A stretch of 64,000 nucleotides of DNA from Linnemannia elongata. Lineage: Eukaryota; Mortierellomycota; Mortierellomycetes; Mortierellales; Mortierellaceae. Where the stretch lies: positions 620,001 to 684,000 of the forward strand of contig JAXBDG010000017.1 of NCBI GenBank assembly GCA_036320915.1, in the 5' to 3' direction. A program made the position numbers and the translations under genes. Below the pieces are notes generated by a model. It searched no databases. It was not told the origin of the DNA and was given only the letters and a program-made list of their open reading frames with translations. Of this stretch, positions 24,189 through 35,422 are shown one piece after another (the stretch's first letter is position 1; the number at the start of each line of letters is the position of its first letter).

Positions 24189-25709
24189 ATGCCAAACCAA
24201 GAGCAACATCAACACCGAGATGGAGACCCACCCTCCCAACCCCTGCCCTCAATCGGGTCCCCACCATCTCCCACTTACGCTTCCAAGGCAGCTGGAATCC
24301 GTAACATGCACAAACTCAAGCTCCACCCAGTGTTCACTGACCCTGCAGAGGGTCACCTTGCTGCCACCGCCCTTGCGCCAAAGGGAGCCCGTCTGGGAGA
24401 CCTGGTGAACCCAAGAGCAGTGGCCTATATCGCCCCCAGAACAATCTCCCCTGGTGCGTTTTCGGACGCTGCCAGATCTACCCACTCAACCCTCTTCCAA
24501 GCCCACAGCGACTTGGACCCCTTTCACATCATCAGCAACATGGCTTACCCATGCGCTGATGGTGTCCACCACCGCATCGAAATTGTCTACCACGAATCTC
24601 TTGATCCCATCATTCTCTCCACCACCCCCATCATGTGCGATGGCACCAAGTATGCTCCTCTATCTTCCACAATCTCCCACATTATCACCCGTTTCGTCTT
24701 TACGGATTATCAGTTCCACTCTTCCCTTGACTTTGGCGTCCCCCTGGAGCAGTTCTGCTCTTGGTATTTTGAGGACACCATGAAAATGGGGAAAGTCATC
24801 AAAATCGAGATCCCCATGTTCCCCACCCCCAACGGTAATTACGAAGCCCGCAGTCAGTTCACTGTCTACGTCAAAAGCGACAAGACCACGGAAGACTGCA
24901 AGATCGGTCGCCTACTGTCCTTGGGAAGCCGCCAAAAGGCCCCCTGCCGAATCAGCTGGATGGGTGCCTCCCCCTTCTGTAACTACTGCAAGGGAGATGG
25001 GCACCTCATTCCCCAGTGTCCCAAGCGTCTGGCTATTGTATGCAGCGCGTGCAACGCCAATGGTCATGTCAGCTTTACTTGTTCGAGATTCTCGGCGAGA
25101 GATGCAAAGGGAGCGAAAGGTAAGATGCCTGTGAGAGGGCAACCCACCAATACGTCCCCTGCTGAACTTTCTTCTTCTTCTTCTTCTTCTTCTTCTTCTT
25201 CTTCTTCTTCTCCTTCTTCTCCTTCTTCCCCTCTTCCTGAGGGCTCTCAGCAGCCTAATCTGGCCTCAAACACCAATCAGCCCGCTATGACCACTACTGA
25301 TGTCATCTCCCAGCTCCATGTAGTGGATTTGATCGAAAATGAATCTCCCTCCAACACCTCCAACGATGACATCACTGTGAGTGAGAGCCAGGGTAAGGGC
25401 AGAACAGAAGTGGACCAGGATGGTGATGTCAGTCTGGAGGAGGCTGACTTGGAAGACCTGGACAGAGATGCCAACAATATCAACAACTCACCCCCTACCA
25501 ATTCATCTGATGATAATGATGAGCCTATGAAGGATGCGGTGAACAATTCGATAGCAGCTCGCATCAAGGCTCGCACTGTTTTCAGACCTCCGATCGCCAC
25601 AACAGATATGATTACCCCCAAAGCAACTAACAAGAAGTACACCAAAGGAGGAAGACCCATCAATAAATCTACTTCTAGAACCAGCTGGAAAAAATCATGC
25701 GGATCGTGA
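24189..25709 (+). CDS. LINE ORF1 (Gag-like, zinc knuckles)
   Basis: About 506 residues from the ATG at 24189, and open. Two zinc knuckles near the middle (CNYCKGDGHLIPQC, then CSACNANGHVSFTC) fit the CCHC spacing C-x2-C-x4-H-x4-C found in retroelement nucleic-acid-binding Gag proteins. A poly-Ser stretch coded by a CTT/TCT microsatellite follows, then an acidic tail. The stop overlaps the ORF2 start by a few bases. The frame extends upstream without a stop into the LRR1 F-box fragment at 24048. Confidence 0.85.
   Translation: MPNQEQHQHRDGDPPSQPLPSIGSPPSPTYASKAAGIRNMHKLKLHPVFTDPAEGHLAATALAPKGARLGDLVNPRAVAYIAPRTISPGAFSDAARSTHSTLFQAHSDLDPFHIISNMAYPCADGVHHRIEIVYHESLDPIILSTTPIMCDGTKYAPLSSTISHIITRFVFTDYQFHSSLDFGVPLEQFCSWYFEDTMKMGKVIKIEIPMFPTPNGNYEARSQFTVYVKSDKTTEDCKIGRLLSLGSRQKAPCRISWMGASPFCNYCKGDGHLIPQCPKRLAIVCSACNANGHVSFTCSRFSARDAKGAKGKMPVRGQPTNTSPAELSSSSSSSSSSSSSSPSSPSSPLPEGSQQPNLASNTNQPAMTTTDVISQLHVVDLIENESPSNTSNDDITVSESQGKGRTEVDQDGDVSLEEADLEDLDRDANNINNSPPTNSSDDNDEPMKDAVNNSIAARIKARTVFRPPIATTDMITPKATNKKYTKGGRPINKSTSRTSWKKSCGS
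25168..25230. repeat. (CTT)n microsatellite coding poly-Ser in LINE ORF1
   Basis: About 15 perfect CTT units and some variants, giving a run of serines (then Ser-Pro) after the zinc knuckles. Confidence 0.85.
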
Positions 25710-28700
25710 GCCTGAATGTACGAGGTTTGCGAAAGCAACACCTTCAGAACAACAATGCAACCGGTCCATCTAACTTTTTCCAAAGGCCTTTCTTTTAGGC
25801 GACCTCAACTTCAAACACCACACTCATCCCCGTCCCCACCCCCTGTTTCAGGACTGGGTTGACACTCATCTTGTAGACTGCATCACTCCACCCCACACTG
25901 ATCCCAAACCCACTCACACCCATACAGTAAACAAAGCCCGCCATACCATTGATTACATTTTCTCCTCTATCCACTTCCTCTCACAGGTATCTAAATCCGA
26001 GCAACTCTGTACATCTCCCTTCTCGGACCATGATATGCTGGTACTGACACTCTCCCTCACCTCCGCCCCAATGACAGGTCGAGGGATATGGCGAATGAAT
26101 ACCCGGCTCCTCAACAGTGACTTCCTCAAAGAACTCACCGAACACTTGACCGCATTCTCCTCACCACATCCTCACCAAAGCAACACTCAACACTGGGACA
26201 TAGTCAAGACCGAAATCAAACGATTCTGCATCTCTGCCTCCATCAAAAGGAAACAGGATCAACAATCCGCCATAAGAGAACTCAACATACAACGTCAAAA
26301 CAAACTAGCCCAGCTCTCCCTTGCTTCCGGTGCAACAAAGGACACCATCATACTGGAGCTGGAAGCCCTGGAATCAACTCTCCAACATCACACATCGGAA
26401 GAGCTGGATGCCTATGCCCTTCGTTCGGGAACTTTGTGGCGTGAACAAGGGGAAGGCAACACCTCCTACTTCTTCCGAGCGATCTCTCAACGCAACAAAA
26501 AACGACTTGTACCTCACTTGCTCAACCCTGCCACCAACGCCCTAACAACCACAACCGAAGAACGACTAAACGTAGCAACAGACTTTTACTCACAACTTTA
26601 CTCCTGTGACCCCTCAGACCAGGATGCGACAAACCAACTACTGAACGCTATCCCCCCTCAGGCAATCCTCTCCGATCAGGATAGCATTCGTCTCCAAAGG
26701 GACGTCACACCAGAAGAGATAGACGACGTAGTGAGCAGATCACCACTCAGCAAAGCCCCAGGCAAGGATGGGTTGCCTTTCGAGCTTTACCGACACATCC
26801 TTCTCATACCCTGGATCAAGGAACTATTCACCACAATCATCAACGACGCGCTGACTCACGCCACCTTCCCCGCATCCTGGCAGGAGACAGTGATGATCCT
26901 CCTCTTCAAAAAAGGAGACGCAACAAAACTGGCTAACTGGAGACCCCTCTCACTCATCAACTCGGACGCCAAACTATTCACCAAAATCCTTACCCTACGC
27001 ATTCAACCACACATGTCCAAGCTAACAGGAGCATACCAAACCGGGTTCACGGCAGGACGACACATAGCAGACAATGGCTTAGTGCTTACCACCCTTCGGG
27101 AGTACTGTAACACAAGGAAGACAAAGCATGTTGGCATACTACTGGACCAAGAAAAAGCATACGACCGTGTGCATCCCATTTATCTACGACAAGTCTTGAG
27201 ACGTTTTGGATTTCCATCAAGTGTCATCGAGTCGGTCGTTCAACTCTTCTTCTCCACAAAGATTGCCCTCAACATCAACGGCTTCGTATCAGATACCTTC
27301 CCACAATCAAGAGGACTCCGCCAGGGTGATCCGCTATCTCCCCTTCTCTTCAACCTCGCCTTTGAGCCGTTGCTTGCCTTCATTCAACAATCCCCAACCA
27401 TCCACGGTATCGAAATCCCTGGTCGCACGGAATCCATCAAACTAGGCGCCTATGCAGACGACCTCATGACCATTATATCCACCACAGCAGAATGGATAGC
27501 ATTGGAGAACTGTCTACAGACCTATGGCCGCGCATCCAACGCCAAAGTCAACCTGTCCAAAACCGTAGCCTTCCCAATGGCCCCCTCCTATTCCATTGAA
27601 TTGCAAACTCGACTTGAACAGCTGCACATTCAATGGCATGACCATAACTCCGCCGACGCCTTAATTTACCTGGGATTCCCGATCCCCTTCAACCGTAACC
27701 AGGAACAAGGATTCTGGGACAAGATGCTGAAGAAAATACAGTCAACCATAGCCATTCACTCTTCCCGCTCCCTCTCCGTTCTAGGCCGAGCGACCATTGT
27801 CAATTCCCTCATCCTCTCCAGACTATGACACCTTTCTTGGGTAGTCAAACCCCCGCCAGATTTTCTGCGGAAAGTGAAGTCAGCCGTCTCTAGCTTCGTG
27901 TGCTCCTTCAAACCAAGACCATCATGGGAGGTGATCACTACCCCGAGAGATAAAGGAGGTCTGGGAGTTATTGATCCAGCCATTCAAGGTCAAGTGTTTC
28001 AACTCAAACACATACGCAACGCCCTCGCCACCAATATCTCTTGGGGTAAGGATATCATTCTCGACATCATTCGATGGAAAACCAAAACCTCTCACCGCCT
28101 TGCATTCCTTCTAGCACCTGTGGAGGGACAATACAGATCACTGCTGGCGGGATTCCCCAGCCTGCAACGCTTGGTGACTGTAGCATCCTCCATTCCTTCC
28201 CTTAAAGCACTGGCCCTTGCCGACACTCTGCCCGACTCCGCAACTCTCGCTTCCTCACCGATCGAATGGTGGTTTGAGACGACGGACACCACCATCAAGG
28301 CCCTCAGACTCCGAGTGGAAGACCTTTTCCAGTTCTCCATAAACGACAATGGGCTCCTCCGACTTGTCAGACGAACGAACCTAACCCCCAAGCTCCGCCT
28401 TATCCAAGTGGAGCTAGGAATCCAAGCCTATCAGGAACGTCGGTTGATGCGTCACAACATGCAACAAGCACTCTCGAACCCCCCAAGCTCACACAGGAGG
28501 ACACCCTGGCACAACGCATCCTCTCCTCAGTTTTGCTACCAAACACCAAGAATCCCATTACTCTCGAATTGGCTACAACTAAACATCTTCGAACCTTTCT
28601 GAGACAGAACACACCGCCAGACCCAAACTCATCAACCCATCCAGAGGCGGGTTCCTTAAAACAATGGCGCCGATTCTGGAGAGCCAAGATACCACACCGG

Positions 28701-29138
28701 GCTAGGACCATGTGGTGGAGGTTTAAAAGGGATTGGCTCCCCTGTGGAACTCTACGTCACAAGATCTGGAAGCAGGAACCTCACTGCAGCATGGCCGGTT
28801 GTCGAGAGCGACACGAGGACAAGGCACATCACACCTTTCAGTGCACCCCCAAGTACATTGCGTGGCAAACAATCCTTAAGCAACACACCTCCAAAACAGT
28901 ATGGTCGGATGATGATCTTCACAAGGTCTTGTCATTCCAACCACCATCCTTTGATATCAAACCCCAATTCAACATCACTATCCCACAACTACTGGCCTGT
29001 TGCCTTATTGGAATCTCAACAGCCAACACTGTTCTCTTTTTACACCAACACACACAATCAAGCAGTGATATCATCCACACCATTCTACAAGAGATCCAGA
29101 AAACCATAGCGCAGAATAACTTTCTAAAGGCTTTTTAA
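25697..29138 (+). pseudogene. LINE ORF2 (endonuclease / reverse transcriptase), broken
   Basis: It begins at ATG 25697 (MRIVSLNVRGLRK, the start of an APE-type endonuclease), overlapping the ORF1 stop. Near 25735-25795 most of the endonuclease is missing and the frame shifts. It resumes at GDLNF and continues with the endonuclease motifs IDYIFSS and SDHDML. The reverse transcriptase follows: SKAPGKDGLP, the NWRPLSL block, LLDQEKAYDRV, GLRQGDPLSPLLF and the catalytic AYADDL. A TGA at 27826-27828 interrupts the frame, which continues to 28602. A frameshift near 28535-28600 leads into the last part, with a Cys/His cluster (CSMAGC ... HHTFQC) typical of LINE C-termini, ending at 29138. At least three lesions make it inactive. 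Confidence 0.88.
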
Positions 29139-30154
29139 GCCACAATAAAATCGTACTGAATAGGAAAAAAAAAAAAAAAAAAAGGAATGATTCACTCACA
29201 CCGCCACTCTACAATTCTGTCGTATTGTCGGAACATGGCCTCAGCATGGAATCTTTTGAGAGACACAAGCACCTTATACGACACCTGGTGATTCAGAGCT
29301 CTGTCTATGAAATGCTACCATCGACATCACGAGAGCAAGTAGTTTCTAGCGTCATGGCCAACTCGACTCTGACAACTTTGGACTTGTCCGACAACAAGAT
29401 CGGAGATGACGGAACTCTGGTGCTATCAGAGGCATTCAAGAACAGCTCGACACTGACCACTTTGAACTTGGGGGGCAACAATATCGGACCCAACGGAGCT
29501 CAGGCGCTGTCTGTGGCACTCAAGACCAACTCGACTCTGAACACGTTGGAACTAGGGTGGAACCCGATCGGACCCGGCGGAGCTCATTCATTGTCTGAGG
29601 CACTCAAGATCAATTCAACTCTGACCACGCTCGACATGAGCCGCAGCTTGATCAGACATGGGGGAGCTCAGGTATTGTCAGAGGTTCTAAAGGCCAACTC
29701 GACTCTGATTACTTTGGACCTACAGTGGAACTTGATCGGACCCAACGGATTTCAAGCGCTGTCTGAGGCCCTCAAGACCAACTCAACTCTGACTACGTTG
29801 GACTTAGGATCCAACTCGATTGAAGAACACGGATCTCAGGCGCTGTCGGAGGCACTCAAGACCAACTCGGCTTTGGTCTCTTTGCAATTGCGGCACAACT
29901 TGATTACGGACAATGGAGCTAAGGCGCTGTCTGAGGGACTTGGAACTAACTTGACTCTGACCACTTTGAACTTGCGGCACAACATGATCGGAGATAATGG
30001 AGCTTGGGCATTGTCTGAAACACTCAAGATCAACTCGACTCTGACCACTTTGAACCTGGGCGTCAACAAAATTGGTTCCGGCGGAGCTCAGGCGCTGTCT
30101 GAGGCACTCAAAACCAACCGAACAGTAACCATTGTGGGCGTACAATTTCGGTGA

Positions 30155-31718
30155 CCGTCCATATCCTGGTGGTGAAGATAGCGAGAGTTATATATTTTCT
30201 ACCCATATCAATAAAGTTCTTCTTGTCGCACTAAGAGTACCACAGCATCAAAAGATTCCCTTGTCTACCAAAGACCTTCTTTCTTTTATTCACAAATAAA
30301 CGCCAATCGACATGACGGAATTTGAGCAAAGTATCCAAAGAAAACGGGCTGATCGTTTCGCACTGCTGGAAGGAGGGGGGGTTTTCTTGTTAATACACAT
30401 TGACGATCTAGATAAGTTTTTCTATTATTTATTTTTTTGAACAAGGATGTTTCTTTTCCCCCATATTTTATTTTATTTCAATACTTTTCAATGCTAAACT
30501 CGGCAATGTGGAGGCCCGACGAAAGACCTTTCTTCACGACAACAAATCTTAATCTTTTTCTCTACATGAAAAATTGGAAGGCGATCCTCTTGGGAGATGA
30601 TGCGTGTCCTATTTTCTCCATTCTTCACCTGCGATAGAAGCAAAATGTGCGGAGAGAGAGTGAAGGAAAAATATAGGAGTGAAGAAGGGAGAGGTCGACT
30701 AGATTGTCAAAGCAGCTTTGCTCAAACAGGTTCTTACTGATTGTAGTTGTTTGATATGAGCGATGAAGAAAGAAAGAATGAAAGAGGGGATTTTCTTTCT
30801 TTCGAGCAAATCCATGGAACAATGGACTCTATCTCAGTAGATCGTAATAACAAGGCTAGCTTACTGCTTAAAATATTTAACATTTGGAAGAACTTCTCAA
30901 AGCCTTTCCAACAAGTCAACCCCACGTAGTATGATACAGGACCTAAAGATCAGTTCGTACTTGACTAAAATACAGAAAATGCGATAATTGTCACGTTGTA
31001 GTACTTGTTCTGACTTGGAGGCGTTCGGCCATAACTCAATGAATGATATCTTCGGGCCATTGCCTGCTCTGGCATTCCCAGATACCAACCATCCGAATGA
31101 ACAGTTCCTCCTGCACTTAGTTCAATCCCTCTTGCAACAACATTTCATTAGTCGGTAAAACTGACCTCACATTTGTCTAAACCCCAGGTCCTGTTCCCTA
31201 ATAGTGGGTGAGCAATTGAACGATTACCGAAGTCTGGTTCAGTATGATGAGAAGAGCCAACATCGAAGGATCAAAAAGGAACGTCGCTATTAAATATTGG
31301 CTGTCGCAAAGCTAGATATCGCTCCTCTATTAGATCACGTCCAAGTGATTTGTTTCAGATCCTGAAAAACAGCGGCACCAGTAGTATCGCACTCATGAAC
31401 CCTAAAATTTCCTCATCCCTTGATCTTTCCATCTCTACCCTGCCTCATCAACATTTTAACAGCCACCCAATACGGTTCTCTTTCTATACCAACACACACT
31501 CTCCAGGAAATGATATTATCCACACCATACTACATGAACTTTGCACAGAATAACCTGATCAAGGCTGATCAAGCCACAATTAGAACCCTCCCCCCTCAAA
31601 ACCCCCGCTCCTTCTTTTCCACATTCCTACCCTCGTTATCGCACCTTCCCGCAACCCCATCACTACAATCCTCGTCATCATCCCCGTCACGCTTGTCACG
31701 CTCATCCCTGTGTATAAG
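30155..31718. other. intergenic between LRR1 and LRR2
   Basis: The first 1.1 kb matches the 3' flank of LRR4 (44296-45460), including the shared CCATATCAATAAAG motif at 30203-30216. A LINE 3'-end relic lies at about 31385-31585. The patch at about 31.3-31.7 kb is not matched in copy B. No gene seen. Confidence 0.6.
31385..31585 (+). mobile_element. diverged LINE 3'-end relic
   Basis: Translated in pieces it resembles the last 60 residues of the nearby LINE ORF2: SFYTNTH and NDIIHTILHE here correspond to LFLHQHT and SDIIHTILQE there. The stretch CAGAATAAC..T..AAGGCT..TCAAGCCACAAT matches the LINE end at 29110-29147. It looks like an older 5'-truncated insertion, or a fragment copied with flanking DNA. 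Confidence 0.65.
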
Positions 31719-32792
31719 ATGTCCAGGACACATCCCCTCGAATTACCTGAAATTCGCTCAAGAATTGCCAGCAGTTTCGATCTCAAAGATCTTGCGTCCT
31801 GTGCGCGTGTATGTCAGGATTGGAACGACTCATTCACACCGCCACTCTACCACTCTGTCGTGTTGCCGAAACATGGCCTCAGCATGGAATCATTTGAGAA
31901 ATACAAGCACCTTATACGACGCCTGGAGATTCAGAGATCTTATGAAAAACAACCATCGACATCTGCACGAGTCAACGATGTTTCTAGCACCTTGGTCAAC
32001 TCGACCCTGACCGAATTGCACTGTACTTGTAACATGATCGGAGACAAGGGAGCTCAGGCATTGTCCGAGGCATTAAAGGCCAACTCGACTCTCATCATTT
32101 TGAACTTGTCCAACAACACGATCGGACCCAATGGAGTTCAGGCACTGTCGAAGGCACTCAAGACCAACTCGACTCTTACCACCTTGAGCTTGGACGCCAA
32201 CGAGATCGGACCCAACGGAGCTCAGGCGCTTTCCGAAGCACTCCAGAGCAACTCAACTCTGACCACTTTGAACTTACAAGACAACTTGGTCAGACCCAGC
32301 GGAGCTAAGGTATTGTCTGCGGCCTTGAAGAACAACTCGACTCTGACCGAATTGGACTTGTCCATCAACTCGATCGGAGACATCGGAGCTCAGGCGCTAT
32401 CCGAGGCACTCAAGACCAACTCGGCTCTTACCACTTTGAACTTGTGGCGAAACTCAATTGGAGATGACGGAGCTCAGGCGCTGTCCGAGGCTCTCAAGGC
32501 CAACTCAACTCTGACCGCTTTGGACTTGTCCTACAACTCGATCGGAGGCATCGGAGCTCAGGCGCTGTCCGAGGCTATCAAGACCAACTCATCTCTGACC
32601 ACTTTGAGCTTGCACAACAACTCAATCGGAGACACTGGAGCTCTGGCGCTGTCTGAGGCGCTCAAAACCAACTTGACTATGACCATTTTAAACTTACAGT
32701 ACAACTCGATTAGAGACAATGGAATTCAGGCGCTGTCTGACGCACTCAAAACCAACAGGACTGTGACCATTACGGGTATCCGACTTCAGTGA
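31719..32792 (+). CDS. LRR2: F-box / RI-type leucine-rich-repeat protein, intact
   Basis: About 357 residues in a single exon. The start at 31719 (AAGATGTCC) aligns with the starts of the paralogues. Residues about 5-50 form an F-box (HPLELPEIRSRIASS ... DLASCARVCQDWNDSF), the part that in SCF ligases binds Skp1. A linker of about 60 residues (SKHGLSMESFE-type, SYEKQPSTS) leads to nine or so 28-residue units of the ribonuclease-inhibitor type (NSTLTTLNLxxNxIGxxGAQALSEALKT), closed by TVTITGIRLQ. The likely role is a substrate-recognition adaptor; the target is unknown. Its partner in copy B, LRR5, carries a stop. A conserved motif (CCCATATCAGTAAGG) follows at 32848-32862. Confidence 0.85.
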   Translation: MSRTHPLELPEIRSRIASSFDLKDLASCARVCQDWNDSFTPPLYHSVVLPKHGLSMESFEKYKHLIRRLEIQRSYEKQPSTSARVNDVSSTLVNSTLTELHCTCNMIGDKGAQALSEALKANSTLIILNLSNNTIGPNGVQALSKALKTNSTLTTLSLDANEIGPNGAQALSEALQSNSTLTTLNLQDNLVRPSGAKVLSAALKNNSTLTELDLSINSIGDIGAQALSEALKTNSALTTLNLWRNSIGDDGAQALSEALKANSTLTALDLSYNSIGGIGAQALSEAIKTNSSLTTLSLHNNSIGDTGALALSEALKTNLTMTILNLQYNSIRDNGIQALSDALKTNRTVTITGIRLQ

Positions 32793-33239
32793 CCATCCAT
32801 ACCATATCAAGAGCAATGAAGCTAGTGAGAGTATTTATGTTTTATACCCATATCAGTAAGGATCCCCTCATTTTCCTTCCACCGACTTCTATCCATACGC
32901 TTCTGTCTGCTCTAATCTACCCATTTCACTTCTACCACATTGGAATTTAGTGAATATAATAAAGGAGCCTTGAATCCTGCAAATGAACAAAGCATCGACG
33001 GCGTGACCAGGAATTCTAATGAGGCTAGGATTGAAAGGGCGGCATCGAAGGATCAAAAAGCAACTTCGCTATGAACGCTTGGCTGCCACAAGGCAGTTAT
33101 CTCCGTTAATAAAACAGTACTCGGGGAAGTGACAGTTGATAAAGCAAAAAGTAGTAAAAAAAAAATTGGCTGGCAAAACAGCAAAACAGTTGGTGCCAGC
33201 TAGTAAAGATGAGATGCGTGATGGTAAAACAAAGAGACA
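32793..33239. other. LRR2 3' flank, shared with the LRR5 3' flank
   Basis: Matches 46991-47452 in copy B (for example GCTTGGCTGCCACAAGGCAG). No frame of interest. It ends at the MULE-like insertion. Confidence 0.6.
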
Positions 33240-34019
33240 ATGGTAGAGGAGTGTCCTTATTTCTACTACACAGGCCATACGATTAAATCTGTTCAATCTT
33301 CCGGCATGTGACCTATAGGCCAGATATATCACTGTTTCCTCTGTGAGCCAATCACATTTAGCACCTACATAGTCCCGTATGTCAAAGTCGGTAAGGGGTC
33401 TGATCTGTAACTCTTGGTACCATGCCCTTATGAAAGTACCTTAGGAAGTCGTTTTTCGTCACTGCCTACTAATAGGTTATTGTTAATACACTTATTGCGC
33501 ATTATTTCATGTAGTTTTCAAAAGAAAACAAATATTTTTGGCTTCGAAATCACGAAAAGATAAGGTAGAGACGCGTAAAAAGGTTGCATCGATAACAATT
33601 AAAAATCAATGTTGTCGTTTTTCATACTTTCGTTTTCAGCCTTGAAAAAGTCATTTTTAACTCTTACTCATTAATATGAATTTGTAGTATTCAACTTCTA
33701 GAACTAGCCAGTACAGTTTATAAAGAGATTGATTAAGAAATGACCGAGAAAATGGCAAAAGTAAACCTCTAAGGCCTTTGAAAATTCATACAAGTGCACA
33801 AATCCTCTAATTCTATTCTCTTGACCGATTTATTTTGATTGACATTATACCTGAATGGTAGCTATAGTTTGAAGAATTAGTATAGAGTCATAGGAAGAAG
33901 GATGAATGTCTTTTAACGCATTAAAAAGTGAATAAAGTAGGTGAGTGTGTCTAAAGAATTTGATTCTATGTTCTAAGTTCGTCACATTTATTCTTTATAT
34001 TTGATAGAATCGCTCTATA

Positions 34020-34034
34020 TGTAAAATAAGTGAT

Positions 34035-34076
<42 letters not shown>

Positions 34077-34125
34077 GTGAGTGAGTGAGTGAGTGAGTGA
34101 GTGAGAAAGAGAGAGAGAGTAAAGC
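34020..34125. repeat. GA / GAGT microsatellite inside the MULE-like element
   Basis: Purine-rich tract of AG units with a block of seven GAGT units (about 34078-34105). Confidence 0.85.
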
Positions 34126-34265
34126 AAATGCTTGCTTCAACCAGACCTTATTTAAAAATGATATGAGTGATATACAACATATATTTATTGCTGTCGCGGC
34201 CGCTTGTTATTAAGCTCTTGACCTGGGAGTCGAGGAAACGACGCTTCGAACAAACCCAATGCCTC

Positions 34266-35422
34266 TTACAGTTTCGCTTGAACTAGTATCAGTTGAGGAT
34301 ATTCTACTTTCTTGTCCCACAGATCCTCCAGGATCACCAGGCGCTGAATGGCAATGCTGATTTGATTCACCTCTGGAGCGGCATAGTCTAGGTGATCCTG
34401 CGTGTCTGGCTCTGGCATTCCAGGGTGGAAATTCGCTTGTTGTTCACAGAAATCAGCGCGAAAGAGACTGATGGAGGGCATTTCCACCTGCACAAGGGCA
34501 ATATGCTTGCAGCAGCTTCTGTGGTTTTCGAAATACTCACGGGAGCATGTAGTGATGTGGCCACTGGCCAGTAGGTGTCTTGGAAAAGTCGATCTTGATG
34601 GCGTAGCCAACAGTAGGGTTGGTAAAGGACTATACATGAAGGTATCGTCAGAGGTCTGCGTGATGTATGCACCTACATATCCCTTTGATTCCTTGGTCTT
34701 GATATGATCGACTGCAATTGCTGTTTTCTTAAGCTCCTCTGTTTGGGCAGGGTTCATTCTGCCAACATTAACGATGCTCCGGATGCACTTTTGCTGGAAG
34801 TGCGGAACTGCCAAGATGGCAAGGGCATAGATGACTGCATTCATGCGCCGATGCTGCTTGTCTCTAAATCCGCGTCAAGTCTGACAAACGGGGAGACTGG
34901 ATCGCACTAAAAGTGGTTTGCAGAGCTAAGGATCTCTGTGTCGCCATAAAGAATGCCTCGCACTTTGCTCAGCACCACGCCATAGAGCCCTTCCGCAATG
35001 CGCGCTTCAGCCACTATAGCAACATTAAAACAAGTCAGCACATAGCATAATAGACGAGCGCTGTCAACAAAGACGTAAGGAAAATGCTACTAACCTCTAC
35101 GCTATTGTCCGTTTTAATGTACTCTTTCTTGAGACCATCCTGGTCTTCTTCTTCATCCTTCTTGATGTTCTCTTGGCACTCCTCTTCATCCTTCTCAACA
35201 AGCTCCATTTTGGTGCCCTACAAGTCAAAGGTAACTTGCTTAGCAAGAATAAACCACAATCGCAAGCGGCGGCGGGTGCACAATATCACTTACAAATTCA
35301 TTTAGGGCACTGAGCACCAATTGCTCTATTTGACCACGAGCAAGCTTGTCGTTTATAATAGGATCATCAGGGTGAACTTCTGAGGCGGTAACCTGGGTAG
35401 TATTAGAGGGAATGAGCTCCAT
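34266..35422 (-). pseudogene. degenerate SWIM-type zinc-finger gene inside the MULE-like element
   Basis: The minus strand holds a likely 5' exon (35422-35294, MELIPSNTT ... ALNEF, ending at GTAAGT) and a Glu/Asp/Lys-rich exon (35217-35095). Downstream coding-like pieces lie in shifting frames: EGLYGVVLSKV at about 35000, NHFSAIQSPRLSD at about 34900, and MNAVIYALAILAVPHF at 34844. Near 34530 the piece CSREYFENHRSCCKHIAL fits the SWIM pattern Cx..Cx..CxH, a zinc finger common in MULE transposases. At least two frameshifts separate the pieces, so the gene is probably dead. A host SWIM-domain gene captured by the element is an alternative. Confidence 0.55.

Larger units (their letters stand above)
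24167..29183 (+). mobile_element. non-LTR retrotransposon (LINE), 5017 bp, near full length but defective
   Basis: It has ORF1 with CCHC zinc knuckles, ORF2 with endonuclease remnants, reverse transcriptase and a C-terminal Cys/His motif, and a 3' poly-A tail of about 20 nt. A 16-bp target duplication flanks it, so it was inserted by target-primed reverse transcription. It sits inside the F-box coding sequence of LRR1. Clade (Tad1-like or other) cannot be set without a tree. Several lesions in ORF2 make it non-autonomous now. Confidence 0.93.
24048..30154 (+). pseudogene. LRR1: F-box/RI-type LRR gene split by a LINE
   Basis: The 5' fragment (24048-24166) encodes the F-box start (MFRTHPLELPEI ... 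CTRVCQDWND). The 3' fragment (29184-30154, after the repeated target site) continues with nine 28-residue RI-type LRR units and the family ending TVTI. The positional partner LRR4 (43138-44295) is intact and almost identical, but has one more LRR unit. The 5' fragment runs in frame into LINE ORF1, so the frame from 24048 to 25709 could encode an F-box-Gag fusion. F-box/LRR proteins normally act as substrate adaptors of SCF ubiquitin ligases. This copy cannot make one. Confidence 0.9.
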
